Assembly (NCBI GenBank): GCA_018343915.1
Contig: JABRWF010000008.1
Coordinates: forward strand, 3,348,001 to 3,412,000
DNA: 64,000 nucleotides
DNA from: Agroathelia rolfsii
Taxonomy: Eukaryota > Basidiomycota > Agaricomycetes > Amylocorticiales > Amylocorticiaceae
Direction of reading: 5' to 3'
This document shows positions 57,160 through 64,000 of this stretch, piece by piece. Each line of letters starts with the position of its first letter. Position 1 is the stretch's first letter. Below the pieces are notes generated by a model. That model was not told the origin of the DNA and made no database searches. It worked only from the letters and a program-made list of their open reading frames with translations. The position numbers and the translations under genes were made by a program.

Positions 57160-59018
57160 TCAAAAGCGTACATATGGTCTTGCAGCACTGTGGCTACTAG
57201 TGCGACAGGCACACTCATCAAGAAATAGGTTTGCTTTGTCTTCAGGCCATAACCTTAACATTGCGATAGTGAGGGAGATGTATTCAGGCTCCCATATATG
57301 TCGTAGAGACCGAGAGAGTAACTCCGCATTTCGGCCAGATTGTACGTCTTTCCGATTCATCCAAATAATTAGACCAGACAAAGGGCATAGCTTCTCTAGG
57401 TAAATGTCGAGTGCCGCCCCTAAAGACCCACTCTCTTTGAGTCTCATAAACTTTAGTTCGCTAAGGGTGTTTACTCAGGATCAAATCCTATTATTCCTCA
57501 GTATTAGGACTTCAAGTTCTTACCTTTCAAATGTGTATAGATCTGCGTAATAATCCTGAAGTTCTACGCAGAGTACTTTGAGGCACCTGATCGCAGGATC
57601 CACCTCACTGAAAATATCTGCATCAGCAATTATTCGGCGGTGATAATGTTGCAGATGTGAGGTGAGCTCTTGTATGATGGGCTGCAGTGATGTGTGATTA
57701 GGCAATGGATTCAGGAGACCAGAAACATCATGCATTGGCGATTCCGAGTTTCCGTCAAATGCAGTCTTTTTCCGATTTATACTATACCCATGTTAGAGTT
57801 AAAGGTAACTATGTGACTTTAAAACCTACCGATTCAGGTTCCATAGCGTTGTAAAATACGCTTGTAGTGACGATAAAATTTGTAACCCATGGGAATATGG
57901 AAGAGGCTGTAGGCTTAATCGATGTTGCGCAAAGGATTCCGGGAGTTGGAGCCACACAGTCCGACGCAGCTGCTCGTACGAAACTGAATCACGCTTAGAT
58001 ACATCTAAGTCAAGTTCGTTGCCAGTAAAAGGACGAAATTGCAAGGGAAGAAGGATCGGCTGGGTGGCTGTTTTCATTCCCACGAATGAGTAGATAATTT
58101 GTAGACGAGACGTCAGGCTTTCAGTGTCTGTGCCTCCGATAGACTGTTGCGAAACAATGAAATGTGCTTGCAGAAGCCCATTTTCGCCCAATAGCAAGGC
58201 AAAGCGCTTATTCATAGCCCCGAGACATATAAGAAAGTTGAGCAATACGGATGGCAAAGCAGAGTAACCGTTGGACATCATTGTTATAATGGGCTGTTTT
58301 GAGCTGAAAGTATCCGAGTTAGTTATAAGCCTTCGATGGTTTGTGAAGAAGACGCTCACTCTATCCATGTCCGCCAAATAAATTCTTGCCCAAAGATCTC
58401 GATTTCAATACCAGACCATCTGGATAATCCTTTTACAACTTCATCTTGATAACCATGATCCAGGAGCTGCATAATCTGACCGATGGCCCATGTATTTATT
58501 CGACAAGAATACATGTCAATGCTGGAGCTTTATCAGTCAAACTGAAGATGACTACATTTGATCTGGAGTCTTGAATCGTACCGAGAAAAGTTCAGAAGAT
58601 TGGTCACAAGTTGGTCAATATCATATCCTTTTGTTATCAAGTCTTCTTGTGCAGAACAAGCGCTCGGGGAATGTGTCTGTAGATAGTATGAAGTCGATGA
58701 TAGTGCTTCAAACTTCCGCTTGTACAGAAGGGATTCAAAGCCCTCGGCCACACTGCCCTTTAGAGTGCAGATGGGTTTTCCTGCTGGACTCCGTATACTG
58801 CGAACACTGTTCTTTGAAATCAAAGAGGATGCTGAGCTTTTGTCGTATAGAAAATCGCTAGGGTCATTTTCCAGAATCTTGAAGCTCTCGGACTCGAGCT
58901 GAGCTTTCTCGGTGGACCGGTGTGGCTTCTGTTCGCAGTGCTTTCGCCAATAGAGAGCAGTTAGGAAGATGAATGCCATCTTTGAGTGTGCCAATCGCCG
59001 AGGTGGGGAGGTATCCAA
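57160..59018 (-). CDS. Hypothetical protein, multi-exon
   Basis: A coding region with long open exons on the minus strand. From 59018 (MDTSPPRRLAHSKMAFIFLT; the Met at 58979 is an alternative) it continues through an exon with SFKILENDPSDFLYDKSSAS and KGYDIDQLVTNLLNFSRYD. Next come WAIGQIMQLLDHGYQDEVVK with GLSRWSGIEIEIFGQEFIW, then SALPSVLLNFLICLGAMNKR and LQIIYSFVGMKTATQPI. Two more exons carry IIQELTSHLQHYHRRI and AALDIYLEKLCPLSGLIIWM, with the stop at 57160-57162. Codon use and GT-AG junctions (for example near 58375, 57830 and 57520) support one gene of about 550 residues, mostly helical. I do not recognise the family. Confidence 0.6.
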
Positions 59019-60015
59019 GCGGTCTCACGTACAGTTTTTGAATGTTATGGGTATCATGATCAACAAGATGTATTATCAATGATCCCACCGGAAGCCTGTT
59101 CGAAGCACCCGTCCGTAGTCACTTTCGGACTGATTCTGATCATTGCTCAGCCCCCAACAGACTCATTGGAGCTCTTTATCTGCTGACTCGAACACGAGAA
59201 AGTGTCAAAGTCACGGTATTAATACACGTGATATCACGGCCGTCCTAGACATCACAATCATATCAAATCTAAACAGCAAAGCACTATAAGAGAGACCCGA
59301 TTATTTTTAGCTTGTCACTTGAATCCTCATTAATTATAATCATCGGTATATAGCACAGGCCATCGTGATGCATGCTGCCTCAAATGTCTGCGTTTCAAGT
59401 TCATACTTACCGCCAGCTCTGCATTCCTAATTCAGTAATTCTGAATGGCGGGTGTCTCGGATATTCGAGTCGGTAACTGAATCGCATGGGTAGTCGTCGA
59501 TGCAACGCAAGGTTTTAGTATTTGAACAGCATGACAGCTCGACATGTGAATCTTGCGCAATACCGTATACCGTGTTGGAACATGTATTGACACTCGAGAT
59601 GTGCAAAAATCGGAACGCTTTATCGTCAGCATTGGATAAACGGCTTCCTTTTGATACCAAGCCTTGAACTCAAAAAACCCACTCTTCCCGCTCCCGATCA
59701 ACCTCATCAAATTCCATCATTCACTGCGTTATGATTAATGCGCGCATATTCAATGTTACAGGCCGTGGTTGGATAGGAGATCCAAGGGGGGCATTGCATT
59801 CCGCAAATAATTACAGTGCTACAGGCAGGAAGCAGCACTCATTTGTTTAAGCGCAAAAGGTACCGGGTATCTCACCAATTATGTTGGAATGTCCAAGGAC
59901 AGCCGATGAAAGACGCTCCAAGCATCGACAGAGAAGGAATTGGATGGTATATGACATTATAAGATCAATATCTAATAAACGAGGGGCTTGGATAATAAAG
60001 CCATGTATGTCTATG
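59019..60015. other. Gene-free stretch
   Basis: About 1 kb. Overlapping minus-strand frames at 59427-59710 lack domains. The first 100 bp upstream of 59018 also contain a competing open frame (58864-59088), so the 5' end of the previous gene may extend slightly here. Confidence 0.4.
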
Positions 60016-60520
60016 TTATATTACCTGTTTGACTCACATTAGTGTGCATGACATGGTTTATGGGACCAAGACTTACTTTGGGCGCCAGCGTCAGGATTTT
60101 TGACCAACCCTTATTACGCAGGTCAGCACTGACAACACCGTTTATTCGTGTCCCCAGCATTTCACGCTTGTTGTTTAACAGTACTGCGGCATTGTCGTCG
60201 AACCGTATAACCCTACCGTCTGGTCTCCGGATTTCCTTCCGTGTACGAACAATAACAGCACGACGGACGTCTCCCTTTCGCACCTTGACGGCAGTAGCAG
60301 AGGAAGCTGCTGCTGCAGTCAGTGGTCGAGCAGACTTGACTACGCAGACAATTTCGTCGCCAACAGAACCCCAGCCGTTGTTGACTTTTTGCTTGAGAAC
60401 GTTAACGCATTCGATTATGACAGCGCCGGAGTTGTCTATGACCTTTTCAAAGCGTAAGAGACTTGTAGAGGACGCAAAGGAGTGAGTTCATACGTTGAGA
60501 GTGCCTTTAAGACCAATCAT
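60016..60520 (-). CDS. MRPL38: Mitochondrial ribosomal protein uL14 (bacterial L14 type)
   Basis: This is a component of the mitochondrial large ribosomal subunit, near the L14-L19 surface facing the small subunit. The first exon gives MIGLKGTLN from 60520. After an intron, [96 protein letters not shown] and ILTLAPK follow. A GTAAGT donor then joins to a tiny last exon GTAATATAA encoding VI and stop at 60016-60018, restoring the usual LAPKVI-type end. It is about 137 residues. Absence of an N-terminal presequence is normal for this protein in fungi. A read-through of the last intron would instead add some 17 residues. Confidence 0.92.
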
Positions 60521-60752
60521 GACGGATGTGAAGACTCTGAAGAGCGTATAGCGGCATAGAATGGTAGCGTCTTCTGGAGATTGGTGGCTGAGGTGGCTGA
60601 GGTGGCTGCAGTGGCTGCAGAATAGTGGGGACTTAGAGGAATTTTATTAGGCTAAGCAGGTTATCCTAATCTGGAGCTCCAGCTCATAAGCGCATAAACT
60701 CTGTCCCTCCCCCTCTCCCCATCCCCACCACTGATCCATCGCAAGAGTCAAT
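60521..60752. promoter_or_regulatory. Divergent promoter region with short tandem repeats
   Basis: These 232 bp separate the uL14m and hexokinase starts. A tandem GTGGCTGAG/GTGGCTGCA motif (9-bp period, about four copies, 60583-60620) lies in the middle. A C-rich tract (CCCTCCCCCTCTCCCC-like) precedes the hexokinase ATG. Confidence 0.5.
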
Positions 60753-62929
60753 ATGCCAGCATCCCGAAGAGGAAGCGGTAGTGTCACCCTGCCTACTGGG
60801 CAAACCGTAGCTTTCCACACTCGTTCTCAGGGAGACGATGATCTACCTCATGCGACCAAGAAGTGCGTCTAAGCTATTAGCCATACATGCCAGAAAAATC
60901 CCCTAAACTGCAGATAGAACTATGGCAGACCATCTTCGCAAATATGAAAGCATGTGAATATTCTCGGGCAGTCATCAACAAGATCGATGTTCTCAGAAAC
61001 ATTGTGTTGTCGCATAGGTTCACCCTGACCCCTCAACGGATGCGCATGATCACAGATGCTTTCAAAGATGTTCTGGATCTAGGCCTCTCCAGGCCCAAAC
61101 AGATTGTCGTACGTAGGATATGAGAGTCATGACTGAACATCATTCCCACGCACTGCATTTAGCCCATGATCCCAACTTATGTCTTCGGCTGGCCCACAGG
61201 CTCAGAAACCGGCGATTTCCTCGCCTTGGACCTGGGTAGCTCTCATCACTCAGAATGCTACTGCACAATTCTAACTCCATAGATAGGTGGTACAAATTTG
61301 CGTGTTTGTCTTGTCACGTTGCAAGGCGAAGGCAAATTCGAAATGACTCAATCCAAGTACCGTTTGACCGAAGAACAGAAACATGAAGACGGCCAGAAAC
61401 TCTTTGATTTCTGTGCAGAATGTCTAAAGACTTTTATTGAAAGCAACCTTATCGGTGACGCTGCTCCTACCGCGAACAAACCACTTCCCTTAGGATTCAC
61501 TGTAAGATCCCACCCAAAATAATGCACACCTTGATGTATGTGCTAATATACTTGATAGTTTTCCTATCCCTGTTTGTAAGCATTGTATAGAGATTCATGT
61601 TATCCCAGGATCTAAACTACGAGAACAGTCAAAGCCGCATAGATCACGGAGAGCTTATCCGATGGACCAAAGGCTTCGGTGCACCCAATACAGAGGGACG
61701 TGATGTCGCCGAGATGTTCAGGAAATCGCTCACAAATCTCGTACGCAATGATCTATACAGTAAACTGAGCTTGCACTAATCCATCCTGACGTTGACAGGA
61801 TCTTCCTGTAACACTTACTGCCTTGATCAATGACACCACTGGAACACTCATCGCTTCGCACTACGTTAATCCTCGCACTAAGATTGCAGTCATCTTTGGG
61901 ACAGGTTGCAATGCCGCATACATGGAGGACGTAAAGAACGTTGAGAAGATCGCCGATCTCGGTATCTCTCCAGAAGCTCAGATAGCAATTAACTGTGAAT
62001 GGGGAGCGTTTGACTCGTTTGAGCATGAGCATCTACCCCGTACCCCCTATGATATCATCGTAGATGAATCTTCCAATAAGCCGGGAGAACAGGCTTTCGA
62101 GGTGGGTTAATCTGATAACGGCAACCACACAAGGCAATACTCAGATCTTTCCTACAGAAACTCATCTCTGGCCGATACCTTGGCGAAATCCTCCGGCTTG
62201 TCATCTGCGAGCTCGTCGATGAGGGCGTCCTCTTCCTCGGCCAAAACACCTATAAACTTGAGTCCCCCTATGTGTTCGAAACTGCCTTCTTATCTCTAAT
62301 GGAAAGGTCCGCGAATTTCATCGTCTTACTCCGAAAAAAAATCACTGAAAAACTCGACAGTGACCCAACGGATGAGCTGCTCATGATCATCGGCATCTTT
62401 AGCCACTTCTTCGCTCTGGAGACAACATTGGCAGAACGACAATTCTTCCGTGCCCTTGCTAAGCTGATTGGACGCCGTGCTGCACGTTTGAGCGCTTGTG
62501 GAATTGCGGCGATTGTTAGTAAAATGGGTTATCTCGATGAAGGCTGCTCTGTCGGAGCAGATGGATCCCTGTACAATGTCAGCATGATAAACCCCACAAT
62601 CATGTGCAGTGACCAACATTTTTTCTCTTCTAGAAATACCCCGGTTTCGCAGATCGTGTACATGAAGGCCTTGTTGATATCTTTGGTGAAAAGGGCCGGT
62701 AAGCATCGCTACCCTCACAAAATTTCACTATCAGGAATGATAATGCTCACACTACACAGAAACATCATTACACACCACGCTGAAGACGGAAGCGGTGTTG
62801 GAAGTGCAATTATCGCGGGTATGTCCCTCTTAACTTCCGAATTAATATTCCCAACTCACGAGACTAATCTACACCATTCTAGCCATGACCAAGATTCGCA
62901 AGGACAAAGGATTATATGTCAATCTCTGA
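60753..62929 (+). CDS. HXK: Hexokinase
   Basis: It phosphorylates glucose and other hexoses with ATP in the first step of glycolysis. The start at 60753 (MPASRRGSGSVTLPTGQTVA) is followed by FTLTPQRMRMITDAFKDVLD, PMIPTYVFGWPTGSETGDFL, ALDLGGTNLRVCLVTLQGEG (phosphate-1), LPLGFTFSYP (sugar-binding), IRWTKGFGAP, LINDTTGTLIASHY (catalytic Asp), AVIFGTGCNAAYME, INCEWGAFDSFEHEHLPRTP, ISGRYLGEILRLVICELVD, IVSKMGYLDEGCSVGADGSL and DGSGVGSAIIAAMTKIRK. It ends GLYVNL at TGA 62927-62929. The length of about 500 residues is normal. Around nine introns are inferred; the DLG-GTN block is split by one. Glucokinase versus hexokinase cannot be settled by eye. Confidence 0.94.
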
Positions 62930-64000
62930 AGAATAAAAAAGAATTTATATGATTAAATACCAATAGATTTGTATTTTCTTATGGCACTCCAGTTTGGTTC
63001 GATTATATGACCAGTATCTATATATCTTTATTGAGCGCCTATCCAGGTGTGAGGAGAAACAAGTCCCCCCGACAACGTATGCGCATCACTCTTCATCCAA
63101 GGCTCGGCCGATGCCGTCCTATAGACGCAACAGTGATCAGAGAGCCCAGGTTGCCAAACAATGTGAACCTTTATCATTCCCGCTCAACTACCAAACACAA
63201 GGGTCATCAAGGCGGTAATGGCATACAAGTCCGAGTCAGAGCGGGAAAGACGCGGCGGGAAATCAACGTCTCTGCTCAGGTACAACCTGAACGCATGCAT
63301 TTATAGCGTGTACAACAACTGCCAACTATCATGGTTCTAGCAATGGAAAAAGAAACGCACGTTCTTCGCATGATGCTTGGATTTTTTGCGGCCAGGATCA
63401 TCAATATGCATTAATACTATCTCCTTTCATCCTCTACGAGTCCATCATTTCAACAGGGCACGTTATATGCGCGTCCATTAAATGCACATGCTCGCAGGCA
63501 GACCCGTACCGAATCAACCGATTCCTGAGGCTTGTGCATCCATACATCACGACCTTTATGAAGGAATCTTCAATAGTCTGGACTTTGGCGACCGCGGATG
63601 GATACAATCGATCATAGCACACGGGTTGCGGTTGCGGGTGCCGTGCCATATCACGCTCTATACAACTTGCAGTGACGGATGTTAACGATTTGTATCGAGG
63701 CACATCCTAAATCTCTTTATCCCGGTCCCGGAAGGAATCTATTTATTGGGTGGTATACCAAACGAGTCAGCGGTGCACGGCATATCCCGAGCATAGACCT
63801 GCTTTTCGCATCTTCCAATTAATTTCGAAGCTGTGAAATGTATTGCGAGATGATACCGATGATAGCGTAGATTGACTTTGAGTCGAATATGCTGGATAAC
63901 TACACTATAGCAAAAGTGAGAATCTCCCGGCGCTTACGGAAAACTATTGATTATCCTAACCAATCGCACTAGCGCTGACAACAGCCTAGTACACTCTATA
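62930..64000. other. Gene-free or unresolved end of window
   Basis: The last 1.07 kb holds only short open frames: 63007-63306 plus, 63434-63703 minus and 63482-63685 plus. None shows a domain, and no splice model could be supported. A gene beginning or ending beyond 64000 is possible. Confidence 0.4.

Noticed and set aside
62994..63703. Cluster of short open frames after the hexokinase gene
   Set aside because: None has a domain, and no set of splice sites joins them into a longer frame.

Overview
This window is nuclear DNA from a filamentous basidiomycete. The evidence is protein genes split by many short introns (mostly about 50-70 nt, GT-AG), compact spacing, pyrimidine-rich stretches ahead of start codons, and basidiomycete-type families (a divergent G-alpha with a GQSESGKST P-loop, a Cap2 with fungal features, BTB proteins). 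The mix of families looks most like an agaricomycete such as Rhizoctonia/Ceratobasidiaceae. That placement is an impression from remembered families, not a search result. No RNA genes or CRISPR arrays were seen. Exon boundaries were worked out by eye from reading frame and family fit.

Layout. 1-5,100: tail of an unknown gene, then RFC5 (clamp-loader subunit) divergent from a ZIP zinc transporter. 5,100-17,960: a diphosphoinositol-phosphate Nudix hydrolase, two members of an unrecognised paralogous family, a bHLH regulator and TAN1 (tRNA acetylation). 17,892-25,280: a direct tandem segmental duplication beginning inside the last exon of TAN1. Each unit carries one seven-helix membrane-protein gene, a TA-flanked terminal-inverted-repeat element and a 150-bp palindrome. 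The second unit also holds a 5'-truncated LINE-type insertion with a 10-bp target-site duplication, and the first unit preserves the empty site. 25,280-27,960: gene-free.

27,960-40,720: Cap2, a PPIL3-type cyclophilin, a divergent G-alpha subunit, a hypothetical gene, a secretory-pathway PPP-like phosphatase and eIF5. 41,630-49,710: a third member of the unknown family, a medium-chain dehydrogenase with a decayed tandem copy, and a BTB protein. 50,400-64,000: an Stm1/HABP4-like protein, an OCRL-type inositol 5-phosphatase with RhoGAP-like tail, an inverted duplicate of that gene's last exon, a hypothetical gene, mitochondrial uL14 and a hexokinase.

Most named genes are housekeeping (replication, translation, cytoskeleton, tRNA modification, glycolysis). 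Two touch inositol signalling (the Nudix enzyme and the 5-phosphatase), and the G-alpha and seven-helix genes suggest membrane signalling. There is no sign of a gene cluster for one pathway. The accessory interest lies in the tandem duplication and its nested mobile DNA, the three-member unknown family, the G-alpha lacking the usual catalytic glutamine, and very small exons, including an apparent 4-nt exon inside the catalytic motif of the 5-phosphatase.
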